Positions 51,017 through 62,749 are shown, numbered from the stretch's first letter. The stretch: 64,000 bases of DNA from a gamma proteobacterium HTCC2207 (GCA_905182855.1 CAJJDA010000002.1:1-64000); one strand, 5' to 3'. Numbers and translations are program-made. Notes: generated by a model not told the origin, from the letters alone.

Positions 51017-53052
51017 TGAGTAATGAAACCGGTTTTGCCGCATGGTTAGATTCACGTATGCCAACGCTCAAGCGCGAGTGGAACCGGCATATGGCAGAGT
51101 ACTACGCGCCGAAAAACTTTAATTTCTGGTATCTCTTTGGCGTATTGTCCTTGGTGGTACTGGTTATCCAGTTGATTACTGGTATCTGGCTGCTGATGAG
51201 CTATCAGGGTTCTGCTGAGCAGGCATTCGCATCAGTTGAGTACATTATGCGAGATGTGGAGCTCGGCTGGATCATCCGCTATGCCCATTCGACGGGGGCT
51301 TCGGCTTTCTTCGTCGTGGTTTACATGCATATGTTTCGCGGTCTTATGTACGGGTCTTACAAGGCCCCGCGCGAATTGGTTTGGATCTTTGGTATGACGA
51401 TCTATGTGGCGTTGATGGCAGAGGCCTTTATGGGTTACGTCCTGCCTTGGGGTCAGATGTCATATTGGGGCGCGCAAGTCATTATCAGTCTGTTCGGTGC
51501 TATTCCAGTAGTGGGCGAGGATATAGTTCAGTGGATTCGCGGTGACTATTTGATCTCGGGGATCACGCTTAATCGCTTCATGTCACTGCATGTTGTGGCT
51601 CTGCCGATTATTCTGATCGCCTTAGTAGTCATGCACATTATTGCCTTACATGACGTGGGTTCGAACAACCCAGATGGTGTCAGTATCAAGAATCACATGG
51701 ATGAGAATGGTAATCCAATTGATGGTCTCCCGTTCTTTCCCTACTTTGTGATTCACGATCTTACGCCTATCGTGGTGTTTCTCTTTGTATTCTGCGCAAT
51801 CCTCTTCTTCATGCCAGAGATGGGTGGCTACTTTCTCGAGTTTGCAAACTTTGAGATTGCTAACTCATTAAAGACTCCTGAGCACATCGCACCGGTTTGG
51901 TATTTCACACCTTACTATTCAATGCTTAGAGCCGTTCCGGATAAGCTCGGTGGCTTTATCACTATGGCTGCGGCCATTGCGATTCTGTTCGTGCTGCCCT
52001 GGCTAGACAGAAGTCCAGTGCGATCAATACGCTATAAAGGGATTGTCAGCCGTGCGGCGATTCTGATGTTACCAGCAGTGTTTATTATCCTCGGTTATCT
52101 GGGCGTTAAAGCACCCACACCCGAGCGGACCTTCCTAGCGCAGATTTGTACGGTGCTGTACTTTAGCTATTTTATTGGCATATACTTTTGGACGCGAATG
52201 GAGACCACTAAGCCCGAGCCTGAGCGCATTACAATGGACGGTGGAATTGGTTTCTGGAGAACCATAGCCGCCGTGCTGGTAGTTGCTTTTTTAGTTGTTC
52301 TGCCGTTGAAGGCGGTGGGCTCTGAGAGCAGCAAGGCCTGCGGTGCTATAGACTGCGACCCTTTTAAAGCGCAGCTGACTAATAATGCGTCGTTGCAAAA
52401 CGGCGCTAAGTTAGCTGTTAATTTCTGCATGGGCTGTCACTCGTTTAAGTATTCGCGCTGGGAACGTGTTGCCACTGATATTGGTATACCCCACCAGCTA
52501 ATGCTGGATAACATGATTTTCACCGGGCAGAAAATTGGTGGATTGATGGATATCGCCATGCCAGCTGACAAGGCCAAGGAATGGTTTGGAGCAACACCGC
52601 CTGACTTGACCCTAGTCGCTCGATCACGATCGCCAGAATGGGTGTACACCTACCTTAAAAACTTCTATGCGGACCCAACACGTCCACTGGGCGTCAATAA
52701 TAAAGTTTTTAAAGATGTGGGTATGCCCCACGCACTGTTAGACCTTCAAGGGCTGCCTGAATGCGCGCCTGGCCCCGTATTAGCTGCTAACGGTGGTATT
52801 AAACGCGACCTTATGACTGGTGCGGATATTCTTGATGATCCCTGTGGTACCTTCCAGATCAATCAATTGGGTACACTGTCTGTAGAAGAATATGACAGCG
52901 CGGTTTACGATTTAGTTAACTTTTTGACCTATATCTCAGAGCCAATGGCTGAGCAGCGTAAGCATATAGGCAAGATGGTATTACTGTTCTTGCTTTTATT
53001 AATGGTATTCACCGTGCTATTGAATCGTGAATATTGGAAGGGCCTGCACTAA
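51016..53052 (+). CDS. Fused cytochrome b / cytochrome c1 (bc1 complex)
   Basis: 678 aa in one frame; cytochrome b N-terminal domain then c1 domain with FCMGCHS haem motif and C-terminal anchor LLLFLLLLMVFTVLLNREYWKGLH. Confidence 0.95.
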   Translation: MSNETGFAAWLDSRMPTLKREWNRHMAEYYAPKNFNFWYLFGVLSLVVLVIQLITGIWLLMSYQGSAEQAFASVEYIMRDVELGWIIRYAHSTGASAFFVVVYMHMFRGLMYGSYKAPRELVWIFGMTIYVALMAEAFMGYVLPWGQMSYWGAQVIISLFGAIPVVGEDIVQWIRGDYLISGITLNRFMSLHVVALPIILIALVVMHIIALHDVGSNNPDGVSIKNHMDENGNPIDGLPFFPYFVIHDLTPIVVFLFVFCAILFFMPEMGGYFLEFANFEIANSLKTPEHIAPVWYFTPYYSMLRAVPDKLGGFITMAAAIAILFVLPWLDRSPVRSIRYKGIVSRAAILMLPAVFIILGYLGVKAPTPERTFLAQICTVLYFSYFIGIYFWTRMETTKPEPERITMDGGIGFWRTIAAVLVVAFLVVLPLKAVGSESSKACGAIDCDPFKAQLTNNASLQNGAKLAVNFCMGCHSFKYSRWERVATDIGIPHQLMLDNMIFTGQKIGGLMDIAMPADKAKEWFGATPPDLTLVARSRSPEWVYTYLKNFYADPTRPLGVNNKVFKDVGMPHALLDLQGLPECAPGPVLAANGGIKRDLMTGADILDDPCGTFQINQLGTLSVEEYDSAVYDLVNFLTYISEPMAEQRKHIGKMVLLFLLLLMVFTVLLNREYWKGLH

Positions 53053-53109
53053 GCGCATTAATGGAAGCTTAGATGCGGTGCAAAGTCAGACCAGCGGTTG
53101 TCTATATGG

Positions 53110-53134
53110 GGCGGAATAATCCGCCGCTTTTAAT
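53110..53134 (+). terminator. Probable terminator after cytochrome bc1 operon
   Basis: GGCGGAATAATCCGCC stem-loop followed by GCTTTTAATT. Confidence 0.6.
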
Positions 53135-53158
53135 TATTCTTAAAAATGTGAGGTTGTT

Positions 53159-53779
53159 GTGCGACGATCATCGATGACATTGTTTTCCGATCCTACCTGC
53201 CAGTATAGCCACAGAGTACGTATAGTACTTGCGGAAAAAGGCGTTACTGTTGATGTTGAAGATATAGCGCCGAACGGGGTAACCGAGGAGATTCTCGAAG
53301 CTAATCCCTATGGAACCCTTCCCACGCTAGTGGATCGTGATCTGGCTCTCTATGAGTCCAAGGTGGTTATGGAATATCTCGACGAGCGTTTTCCGCATCC
53401 GCCACTGTTGCCTGTCTATCCGGTAGCCCGTGCTCAGAGTCGGCTTTGGATTCATCGGGTTGAGCGCGACTGGTGCACCTTGATAGCCCAAATCCTGGCT
53501 AGTCCAGACAGTAAGAAAGCCGAAGCTGCCCGCAAAGAGTTTCGCGAGTCATTAATTGGTATTGCCGGTATTTTTACCGAAAAGGATTACTTTATGAGTG
53601 AGGAGTTTACGCTGGTTGACTGCTGTTTAGCACCCATGCTTTGGCGTTTGCCGCAGTTGGGGATTACTTTGCCAGATAACCGCCAGGTTAAGCCATTGCT
53701 TGACTATATGGAGCGTTTGTTTGAACGTCCTTCATTCGAAGAAAGTCTAACCGATCTCGAGCGTGAGATTCGTGACTAA
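53159..53779 (+). CDS. sspA: Stringent starvation protein A
   Basis: 206 aa GST-fold; [27 protein letters not shown] start; upstream of sspB. Confidence 0.96.
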   Translation: MRRSSMTLFSDPTCQYSHRVRIVLAEKGVTVDVEDIAPNGVTEEILEANPYGTLPTLVDRDLALYESKVVMEYLDERFPHPPLLPVYPVARAQSRLWIHRVERDWCTLIAQILASPDSKKAEAARKEFRESLIGIAGIFTEKDYFMSEEFTLVDCCLAPMLWRLPQLGITLPDNRQVKPLLDYMERLFERPSFEESLTDLEREIRD

Positions 53780-54230
53780 GATGGTAATGGGGTCCAATCG
53801 GCCCTACCTGTTAAGGGCCTTCTATGACTGGATCGTAGACAATGATTGCACGCCATATATTGTCGTGAATGCCCATTATCCTGGGGTCGAGGTACCTCAG
53901 GATTTTGTCACCGGCGGAGAGATCGTTCTCAATATAGCGCCCCGGGCAGTGAGCAGTTTTGAAATGAATAATGAGTTTGTTCAGCTATCAACACGCTTTA
54001 GCGGTATGCCCATTGATCTATTTATTCCGGTCGGTGCGGTAACGGGTATTTATACTCAAGAAACGGGACAGGGTACGGTTTTTGAACCGGAAACTGAGGA
54101 CCAGACGCCTCCACCCGAGCCTCCTCAGGGCCCCAAGCCAGTGAAGACAGAAAAGAGCAAGTCGCCATCAGAGACGGTGACTAACATCCGTTCTGCTAAG
54201 CCGAAGCCGTCATTACGAGTGGTCAAGTAG
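53763..54230 (+). CDS. sspB: ClpXP protease specificity-enhancing factor SspB
   Basis: [27 protein letters not shown]; true start probably ATG at 53781 or 53787. Confidence 0.95.
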   Translation: MRFVTKMVMGSNRPYLLRAFYDWIVDNDCTPYIVVNAHYPGVEVPQDFVTGGEIVLNIAPRAVSSFEMNNEFVQLSTRFSGMPIDLFIPVGAVTGIYTQETGQGTVFEPETEDQTPPPEPPQGPKPVKTEKSKSPSETVTNIRSAKPKPSLRVVK

Positions 54231-54267
54231 TCAACTTTTAGCGCACTCTCAAAATAAGGAATTCCCC

Positions 54268-55448
54268 ATGTCCGAGGCTATCGCCATATTATCTGCAGCA
54301 CGAACCCCTATGGCAGGCATGATGGGCAGCCTTTCCTCAGTTACAGCCACAGAGCTGGGGGCCACGGCTATTAAGTCAGCTCTGCTTAAGGCGGGTCTAG
54401 ATGCCGATGGGGTTGACGAGGTAATCATGGGCTGTGTGCTGACCGCGGGAATGGGTCAGGCACCGGCACGTCAGGCGGCGCTGTCTGCAGGTATCAACCA
54501 GTCCACGCCCTGTACCACCTTAAATAAAGTGTGCGGTTCCGGCATGATGTCCGTCATGATGGCCGGAAACGCTCTGCGTTCTGGCCAGTCCAAGGCAATA
54601 GTCGCGGGTGGTATGGAAAGTATGAGCCGTGCTCCCTATTTGATTCCTCAGGGGCGTCAGGGCTACCGTTTCGGCAGCGCCGAGATGCTCGATCATATGC
54701 AGTATGACGGCCTGCAAGATGCCTACCAGAACGTGCCTATGGGCAACTTTGCCGAGACCTGTGCCACCCAGTATCAGTTTAGTCGCGACGACCAGGACGC
54801 CTACGCTATAGAATCTCTGCGCCGTGCTAATATCGCTATTGATCAGGGCCTGTTTGATGCTGAAATTGCTCCCGTTACCATTGTTGGGCGTCAAGTAGTG
54901 CCGTAATTGATACTGATGAACAGCCAGGCAAGGCGAGACCGGATAAAATTCCGCTGTTGCGTCCGGCCTTTCAAAAAGATGGCACGGTCACTGCAGCGAA
55001 CGCTAGTTCTATCTCAGACGGTGCAGCGGCGATTACTCTGATGATGGTCGATGAAGCCGAGGCTCGAGGACTCAAGCCCATCGCGGTGATACAGGGCTAT
55101 GATCAATCGGCACAGGAGCCAGAGTGGTTTACTACGGCGCCGATAACGGCGATCAAGAAAACGCTCGCACGCGTTGGTTGGTCTGTGGAAGACGTGGATC
55201 TTTGGGAGGTCAATGAAGCCTTTGCTGTGGTGGCTATGGCGGCCATGCGGGAGTTAGGCATTGATCACAATAAGTTAAACGTTAATGGTGGTGCTTGCGC
55301 CTTAGGTCATCCCATTGGTGCCAGCGGTTCAAGAATTATCGTCACGCTGATTCATGCGTTGCGTCAACAGGGAGCCAAAAAAGGTATCGCAAGTCTCTGT
55401 ATTGGTGGTGGTGAAGCCACCGCCATGGCCATCGAGATCGTCGATTAG
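54268..55448 (+). CDS. Acetyl-CoA C-acetyltransferase (thiolase), apparent single-base frameshift near 54895
   Basis: N-part 54268..54906 (CTTLNKVCGSGMMSVM, GGMESMSRAPYL) and C-part 54957..55448 (ALGHPIGASGSRI, CIGGGEATAMAIE); the linking peptide SAVIDTDEQPGKARPDKIPLLRPAF is in the C-part frame. Confidence 0.92.
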
Positions 55449-55572
55449 GCGTTTCCCCGGTCCCTAAATGTAAAGCGTCGTCGGCAGCTTTGCGCGCTTG
55501 CGACAAGCCTATCGATTTAATACTGTTTCGTGCCTCTAAGGGCACCACAGATATTAGTTTTGTCTGGGGGCA

Positions 55573-56139
55573 CTAATCAACATATTCGAACACTTTAACG
55601 ACTTTGCGTACCCCGCCACTGGCGCTGGCAATATTAGAGGCAACCTCCCCATTGGCTCTTAGAACCGTGCCCATTAGGTAGACGACACTGTCTTCGGTCG
55701 TTACTGAAATATCCGTTGCTTTAATCTGCTTTTCAAACACCAAGCCTGCTTTTATTTTACCAGTGATTAAGGCGTCATTGGTCCGCGACACAATAGACGT
55801 TTTACCACGAACCTGTAATTCGTTGTGCACCTGGCGAACGCCATGGAATGCGCGGGCGGTGTCTCCAGCTAGCGCCTTCATCTCAACATTCGGAACCTCT
55901 CCGGTTAATAGCACTAAGGCATTATAAACATTTACATTAATATGTGATCGCTTGAGATCAGGGTGTGCCTTTTTAAGATTAACACCAATGTACGTATCCA
56001 TTTGTATATCATTGAAATCAGTGCCAACACTGGGGTCGGATGGATCCGGTTGGATGGGCTTGCTAGTTACTGAATTAACCAGGGTGGTGCAACCTGTGAG
56101 TAAAAATACTAAGCCTAAAGCTAGTGTTAATTGGTGCAT
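55573..56139 (-). CDS. dolP: BON domain lipoprotein (DolP/YraP-like)
   Basis: 188 aa; lipobox LLTGC, two BON-like domains (VNVYNALVLLTGEV, VYLMGTVLRANG); diaA-yraN-lpoA neighbourhood. Confidence 0.88.
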   Translation of the reverse strand: MHQLTLALGLVFLLTGCTTLVNSVTSKPIQPDPSDPSVGTDFNDIQMDTYIGVNLKKAHPDLKRSHINVNVYNALVLLTGEVPNVEMKALAGDTARAFHGVRQVHNELQVRGKTSIVSRTNDALITGKIKAGLVFEKQIKATDISVTTEDSVVYLMGTVLRANGEVASNIASASGGVRKVVKVFEYVD

Positions 56140-56704
56140 CTATTCGCCTCCAAAAATTTGATGATCAACCAGTACGCAGATGCACTGGACTATTTGAAAC
56201 TGTGCCTGGGTTGTCAGTTGCCCAGAGAACTCCGCCGTAGATATAAGAACATCATTATAGCCCACAGTGGCCGCCAACAAGATCGTCTGTCGCGGCAGAA
56301 AGTAGCAGGACAGTCATATTTTTATCAATGGCTGTCTCGATAGCTCCTATAAGGGCCTGACTATTGCCGCCGGCACTCACCACCACCAGAACGTCTGCGC
56401 TATTGCCATGAACCTGCAGCGACTGTGCAAAGTGATTTTCAGTAGAGTTACTGTCAGATAGTTTGTTCAGATTCAGAGCCACAAACCCCGGGCGATCAAG
56501 TTCGAAACCATAGGCCAAATAATCATTGAAAAGCTGTGCCACCAATGCCCCTGACTTTTCTCCGCAGCTAAAAATGGTATTGCCAGCAAGCAGAGCGGCG
56601 GCGATTTTGTGCGAAGCATCGGCAATCGGCTTAGAAAACACGTCTCCGACTATCATCGTGGTTTCTATTACGTCCTGAAAATGCTTAAAAATCTGCTGGT
56701 CCAT
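56140..56704 (-). CDS. diaA: SIS-domain protein DiaA (apparent single-base frameshift near 56265-56276)
   Basis: Listed ORF ends prematurely at DDLVGGHCGL; alternate frame continues TVGYNDVLISTAEFSGQLTTQAQFQIVQCICVLVDHQIFGGE with its stop directly abutting the dolP ATG. Confidence 0.88.
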
Positions 56705-56715
56705 AATATCCTAAT

Positions 56716-57138
56716 TCACCCTAAAATATGCCTAACCCAGTTAAGCGCAAAACCGGAGTCACTACTTGAGTCAGGCTTAATAGCTACTGCATCAAACCTT
56801 GCCACAGTATCATTATTATAGTGTTGCCGTTGCATATAGGCCAGACCTGCGGCGGTGAGGCGACCGCATTTCTGTGGTGTAATAGATTCTTCGGCACTAC
56901 CGAACCTCTCCGATCTGCGGAAACGAACCTCCACGAAAACCAACGTCTGTTGATCTTGCATAATCAAATCAATTTCGCCTCTGCGAGTGCGGAAATTGCG
57001 TTGTATCAGCTTTAAACCTTGGGTCTCAAGATAACTGCAGGCCAGGGCCTCAGCATCAGAGCCAGAGAGATGGGACCTGGTGTCTCTGCTGTTGGGTGTC
57101 GCTTTAAATTGTCTCCAGCTATCCATAGCGGTATCCAT
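56716..57138 (-). CDS. YraN family (UPF0102) putative endonuclease
   Basis: 140 aa; GSDAEALACSYLETQGLKLIQRNFRTRRGEIDLIMQDQQTLVFVEVRFR. Confidence 0.95.
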   Translation of the reverse strand: MDTAMDSWRQFKATPNSRDTRSHLSGSDAEALACSYLETQGLKLIQRNFRTRRGEIDLIMQDQQTLVFVEVRFRRSERFGSAEESITPQKCGRLTAAGLAYMQRQHYNNDTVARFDAVAIKPDSSSDSGFALNWVRHILG

Positions 57139-57150
57139 TGCAACTGTTCG

Positions 57151-59010
57151 TTAAGGTTGAATTTCACCAACCTTGCCGCGCCTAAACTGTGCCCATTTTC
57201 CCTGACGCCTGATAATACCCTCTGAAAGTGAGAGCATACCGGTTGCTCCAAATAGGGGTATAGACTGTTTATGACCTAGCTGTTCAATATTCCGATGCAA
57301 CAAAAAGGCGTCGTAACCCATGGCATAGAACTGTCGGTAGACAATGTGCAGGCGCTCATCAGGTTGCAGTTCTGTCGCTTGGCTACCAGGCAATGTCCAG
57401 GGCATTGCAACAAACTCCACACCAGATAAGTCTCGATTTGGACCCGCCTGCTCAACGCCATTGTAGATGTGAGAGGTGGAATATACTGGAATATCTGAGG
57501 CATAAAGGAAATCTAATGCGGGCTTAATCTGCCGGGCCTTCACTGGATAGCCGAGCATGACGACAAGATCGACATCTTGACGACGTCTTGCAGAAAATTC
57601 TATGCGACTATTGATAAAGCGCTTCAGCTGCACACCGCGATCCTCACTCAGGTCAATCTGTAAGGGTTTTTTAAGACGCGTAGTAAAGTCGTTCACGGAT
57701 GGTCCATAGGGTACGGTCGCCACAATAGTTCCGCCCTTATTTGTCCAATGCTGCCTGAAAAATTCAGTTGCACGACTACCCCAACCGCTGTCTGGCGCGA
57801 TTACCACCAACTTACGCATATCATGGCGCCATGCTCGATCAGCGATCTGAATCATCTCATCTGTCGGCGACAAGCCAAACTGGAATAGATTTTCAGGCTG
57901 CTGCTGCGAAGTCTTATCGCTGCGATTTAGGCTAATGGTGGGAACAGGCAGGGCCGACTGGGCTAACAGGGCGTCTACGGCCGATTGCCGCATGGGGCCA
58001 ATAACCATATCCGCGCCGTCAACAACCGCGGTATTATAAGCGCTCTCGACAGATTGCTGCGAAGTGTCGTAAATACGAAGACTAGGTAAGTCGCTGTTAG
58101 GGTCCGTAAAAAGGTCACCAAACTGATCTAGCAGTTCGTAGTAAGCCACCATAAAGCCGTCTATAAAACGGTGGCTGGGGACTTCGTACTCATTGAGTAG
58201 TGGTAACAGAAGCGCAACCTGCGAGGGGGTTTTGCCATTGCCTAGCTTTTTACTCAGCGGCAGGGGTGGCCAAAGGGCTGCCGGATGACTTTTCCAGCGC
58301 AGCCGCCAGGCCTCAAATTGTTCCCTTTTCGCGTTTTGATTTGTCTGATAATTACGCGCCAATGCTGCAAGCGAAAGCCAGCCAGCAAATGTTCTGTTTT
58401 CGTGATTAGGACTATTTTGCAGGAACGCATAGGGCTGCTGGTTAAGTTGTCGCCAGATGCTATTGTGAACTTGGAGGCGCTCCGCCTTCTCCGTGGTAAG
58501 TAGAGCAATATCCATCACTAAAATCAAACCCGACTCAACATTGCCCAATGCATAGTGAGCGGCTGACTGCAGCCTGAGGCTGCGAAGTATTGTAGGTTTA
58601 GCGAGGGCCAGGCTGAGATCTTGATAGCGTGGCTGTTTAAACCAACTCAGCGCCTCTAGCCATTGTCTCAGCATAACGTTCAATTCAGCGGCCAAGTGGC
58701 TGTACTCGACGAAAAGGTCGTCAGTCAGATTGTCTGGATTAATCAGTGACAACAACTCTGAGCTCTGCGATATCTCACCAGCGTTGGAAAATAAAATAGC
58801 CGCTTGCAGAATATTGCTATCAGATTGATCAGCTAATTGAGATTGACTGAGAATACTGATTGTTGCAGTGGTCGACGACGTATCTGTAGGATCGTCGTTA
58901 GGCGTGATGGGAAACCTGCCGTCTCCCATCGTTGCAGTTGGCGCACAGCCACTAAGAAAGGCTAAGATACACCCAGTGACAGTAATCATACATAGAGCTT
59001 TTATATTCAT
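57151..59010 (-). CDS. lpoA: Penicillin-binding protein activator LpoA (LppC family)
   Basis: 619 aa; lipobox FLSGC, periplasmic-binding-like C-domain; neighbours yraN and rsmI. Confidence 0.92.
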   Translation of the reverse strand: MNIKALCMITVTGCILAFLSGCAPTATMGDGRFPITPNDDPTDTSSTTATISILSQSQLADQSDSNILQAAILFSNAGEISQSSELLSLINPDNLTDDLFVEYSHLAAELNVMLRQWLEALSWFKQPRYQDLSLALAKPTILRSLRLQSAAHYALGNVESGLILVMDIALLTTEKAERLQVHNSIWRQLNQQPYAFLQNSPNHENRTFAGWLSLAALARNYQTNQNAKREQFEAWRLRWKSHPAALWPPLPLSKKLGNGKTPSQVALLLPLLNEYEVPSHRFIDGFMVAYYELLDQFGDLFTDPNSDLPSLRIYDTSQQSVESAYNTAVVDGADMVIGPMRQSAVDALLAQSALPVPTISLNRSDKTSQQQPENLFQFGLSPTDEMIQIADRAWRHDMRKLVVIAPDSGWGSRATEFFRQHWTNKGGTIVATVPYGPSVNDFTTRLKKPLQIDLSEDRGVQLKRFINSRIEFSARRRQDVDLVVMLGYPVKARQIKPALDFLYASDIPVYSTSHIYNGVEQAGPNRDLSGVEFVAMPWTLPGSQATELQPDERLHIVYRQFYAMGYDAFLLHRNIEQLGHKQSIPLFGATGMLSLSEGIIRRQGKWAQFRRGKVGEIQP

Positions 59011-59856
59011 GAATTCAAATCAATCCGGTACGTTGTATATCGTTGCCACACCCATTGGCAATCTGGGGGATATGGTACCCCGTGCAGTCGAGACTCTCCA
59101 GAACGTGAGTGTAATAGCCTGCGAAGATACTCGCCACAGCAAAAAGCTTCTCGAATTTTCAGTATAGACACACCTTGCATCGCTTATCATGATCATACGG
59201 ACAAAAAATCCAGTTACAACATACTTAAGCGACTTCGTGCAGGGGATGACGTTGCTTTAATATCTGATGCCGGAACGCCTTTAATTTCAGATCCGGGTTA
59301 TCGACTGGTATCTGAGGCACGTCATCAGGGTTATCGGGTCATGCCAATACCTGGAGCCTGCGCCGTGACTGCCGCACTCTGTATTTCAGGGCTACCCACT
59401 GACAGATTTAAGTTTATTGGATTCCTCCCAGCCAAAAGTAGTCAGCGCAAGGCGACCCTAGTAAATTATAAAGCCGATATAGAAACGATTGTCTGCTATG
59501 AGGCCCCCCACCGTATCGTTGAGACCCTCAGTGATATGGTGGACGTTTTAGGGACTGATCGACCGGCGTTTATGGCACGAGAAATCAGTAAAACCTTTGA
59601 AACACATTTGCACGGTAGCCTGCAGGAACTATTAGAACAGGTAAAGGCCGATAGCAATCAGCAGCGCGGCGAGATTGTCTTAGTGATTGCCGGTGATGCG
59701 GGTCTCGAAGACTCGGTATCGGTAGGCGCAGAGAAAGTGCTGAGATTACTTTTGCAAGAACTGCCCATCACTAAAGCTGCCTCTATCGCCGCCAAAATAA
59801 CCGGCGGCGACAAGAAGCAGCTTTATCAGTTGGCCCTAGCCCTGCAGGGAAAATAA
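59009..59856 (+). CDS. rsmI: 16S rRNA (cytidine(1402)-2'-O)-methyltransferase RsmI, apparent single-base frameshift near 59154-59159
   Basis: [23 protein letters not shown]...[10 protein letters not shown] in one frame; [12 protein letters not shown]...[18 protein letters not shown]...[12 protein letters not shown]...[12 protein letters not shown] in another. Confidence 0.93.
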
Positions 59857-62127
59857 CTATTTGGCAGCCTGAATATCAGCAACGGTCAATGCCGTCATAT
59901 TGAATATACCTCTAGATGAGACTGAGGGGATGACGATATGTGCCGGTTTGCTGAAGCCATTGATAAAGGGCCCGATCAGAAGCGCATCGGTGAGGGAGCG
60001 TATCAGGCCCATGGCAATATTTGCAGCATCCAAATTGGGCAGCACCAGCACATTGGCGCGCCCCGAGATATTGGCTTCCGCATAAACCGTATCACGCAGC
60101 TTTGGGTTCAGTGCGCTTAAGACATGCATTTCACCGTCAATCTGCAGGTCTGGATATGTCTCGCGCAGCACCTCAGCGGCTTTGCGTACCTTTCTCGCTG
60201 AAGGGTTATTTGATGTGCCAAAGTTCGAGTGAGACAGCAGGGCAACCTTGGGCTCAATACCAAAACGCTTAACCAGTTCAATACTAGCCTCAGCAATCTT
60301 GGCCAATTCCTCCGCAGTTGGGTCCAAATTCATGGCGGTATCCGCTAGGAATAATGGACCCTCAGGTAATAACAGCATCGCCACAGACGACACCAATTGA
60401 GTTTTATCTTTAGGGCCTAGCAGTTGCATAATTTCTCGAAGATGGAAATCAAAGCGACCGACTTTGCCACAAATAAGTCCGTCAGCCTCGCCACGAGCAA
60501 CCATTACTGCGGCTACTGCCGTATTGTCGTCATGCATGATCTTACGTGCTGCAGCGACCGACACGCCATTGCGACCAACCAATTTGTGGTAAAAAGCCGC
60601 ATACTCTTCAAATTTCTCATTGCGGTCGGGATTGAGTATCTCCACATCTTTATCTAGGTTAATTCTCAACCCAAGGCGTTCAATTTTCATTTCGATACGG
60701 TCGCGACGGCCAATTAAAATAGGCGTCGCAATCTTTTCATCGAGTACGGCCTGAATGGCTATTAAAACATCGTCGTTATCGCCTTCGGCATAGACAATTT
60801 TAGCCGGTGCTTTTTTAGCCAGTTCAATAATCGGTTGCATAAAAAGACCGGCCTGATTAACGAACTCATGTAGAGTTTGGCGATAGGCTTCTAGATCTTC
60901 GATTGGGCGAGTTGCAACACCGCTTGCCATAGCAGCTTTCACCACGGCCATAGGAACCACTTCAATTAGGCGAGGGTCGAAGGCCTTAGGAATCAGATAA
61001 TCAGGGCCAAATCTAAGTTTCTCATCGGCGTAAGCCGCAGCGACCACATCAGAGGTTTCCATAGTGGCCAGATCGGCAATCGCCTTTACCGCGGCCATCT
61101 TCATTTCTTCATTGATAGTCGACGCGCCACAGTCCAGTGCCCCGCGAAAAATAAACGGAAAGCACAGAACATTATTGACCTGGTTAGGGTAATCAGAGCG
61201 CCCAGTGGCAATAATAGCGTCCGGGCGAGCCGCTATAGCTTCTTCAGGCATGATTTCTGGAATCGGATTGGACATGGCCAAAATGATCGGTTTCTCACCC
61301 ATCTTTTTCAGTAGTTCGCCAGACAGCACGCCGGGCCCAGATAGCCCCATAAATAGATCGGCGCCTTCAATAGCGTCTTCAATGGTACGATCACTGGTCT
61401 CAATGGCATAGCCTTCTTTCCATGGATTCATGCCGTCTTTGCGACCCGCATAAATAACCCCAGTGCGGTCGATCATACGCACATTTTTCTTTTGTAACCC
61501 CATGCTTACCAATAGGTCGACGCACGCAATACTAGCGGCTCCAGCACCGGAAACCACAAGTTTTACATCTTCAAATTTCTTATCGACGACCCGTAGACCG
61601 TTGTAAATGGCAGCGGCTGCAACAATCGCGGTACCGTGTTGATCATCATGAAATACCGGAATTTTCATACGTTTCCGAAGTTTCTCTTCCACCATAAAAC
61701 ATTCGGGTGCCTTGATGTCCTCTAGGTTAATACCGCCAAATGTGGGCTCTAATGAAGCGATAATATCGACTAACTTATCGACATCAGTTTCATCAATTTC
61801 AATATCGAACACATCAATATTGGCGAACTTTTTAAACAGCACTGCCTTGCCTTCCATAACCGGCTTGGAGGCCAGAGGACCGATATTACCCAGACCTAGA
61901 ACCGCCGTGCCATTAGTAATTACCGCCACTAAATTGCCCCTAGCAGTTACCGAAGCCACCTCGGTAGGGTTTTCTACAATCAGCTCGCAGGCATAAGCGA
62001 CACCGGGGGAGTAGGCTAAAGACAGATCTCTTTTATTAACTAGCGGTTTAGTGGGTCTGATTTCTAGCTTCCCAGGAACCGGGTGGGTATGGTATTTGAG
62101 AGCACTCTCTTTAAATGAATCGGTCAT
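59857..62127 (-). CDS. maeB: NADP-dependent malic enzyme with C-terminal phosphotransacetylase-like domain
   Basis: 756 aa; [30 protein letters not shown]-like C-half. Confidence 0.96.
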   Translation of the reverse strand: MTDSFKESALKYHTHPVPGKLEIRPTKPLVNKRDLSLAYSPGVAYACELIVENPTEVASVTARGNLVAVITNGTAVLGLGNIGPLASKPVMEGKAVLFKKFANIDVFDIEIDETDVDKLVDIIASLEPTFGGINLEDIKAPECFMVEEKLRKRMKIPVFHDDQHGTAIVAAAAIYNGLRVVDKKFEDVKLVVSGAGAASIACVDLLVSMGLQKKNVRMIDRTGVIYAGRKDGMNPWKEGYAIETSDRTIEDAIEGADLFMGLSGPGVLSGELLKKMGEKPIILAMSNPIPEIMPEEAIAARPDAIIATGRSDYPNQVNNVLCFPFIFRGALDCGASTINEEMKMAAVKAIADLATMETSDVVAAAYADEKLRFGPDYLIPKAFDPRLIEVVPMAVVKAAMASGVATRPIEDLEAYRQTLHEFVNQAGLFMQPIIELAKKAPAKIVYAEGDNDDVLIAIQAVLDEKIATPILIGRRDRIEMKIERLGLRINLDKDVEILNPDRNEKFEEYAAFYHKLVGRNGVSVAAARKIMHDDNTAVAAVMVARGEADGLICGKVGRFDFHLREIMQLLGPKDKTQLVSSVAMLLLPEGPLFLADTAMNLDPTAEELAKIAEASIELVKRFGIEPKVALLSHSNFGTSNNPSARKVRKAAEVLRETYPDLQIDGEMHVLSALNPKLRDTVYAEANISGRANVLVLPNLDAANIAMGLIRSLTDALLIGPFINGFSKPAHIVIPSVSSRGIFNMTALTVADIQAAK

Positions 62128-62749
62128 GAACTTTTCTCTGTTAGATAAGGCGATTTCAAGGACGGAATTTTACGCTCCTAAGGGACAAATAGCTATGCGC
62201 CTAGAGTTTACTACGGCGACAACGGCCATTCGAAAAAGTACCAAAATGTCATCCGCCATAGCCCCGGACTAATAATGATTGTATAGCCCAAAATTGCTAC
62301 TGGCGCTGTCGTTCCGGCCACTTCAGAAATCGCTCATTCTACGGCGAATAACACAGATATTTTCCATCTAGGTCTAATCTCGGCAATACTTGCGGTTGCT
62401 GGTAGCACTTGGGTCAACTCTGGCCAAACCCTCTAGGCAAGTTTCTATGGCTCATGTGGCGGAGTAATTAGGGGCTATCAGTATCTGGTGTTCATCAATG
62501 GGTGCAAATCTGCCATTAGCGGCTAAGCTTTGTTGGGGAGTTCACTTTACTGCGGCGTGCCGCATGCACAGTCTTCTTTAGAATCAGTGGATTGGTGGAC
62601 GCTGGTTACACTGCCCCGACATATCGCCATTACCAAAGCATTCAAGTACACTCCGTCTCCCATACTGCCTGTAGTGACAGATAAAACCAGTTTAGTTGTC
62701 TGACCGAGACAGGGTACGACATGGCAAATTCAATGATAGGAGATGTATT

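Noticed and set aside
62280-62735. Approximately 450-bp region between maeB and the AGCS symporter as a possible pseudogene
   Set aside because: Could not reconstruct any recognisable peptide on either strand; left as intergenic.
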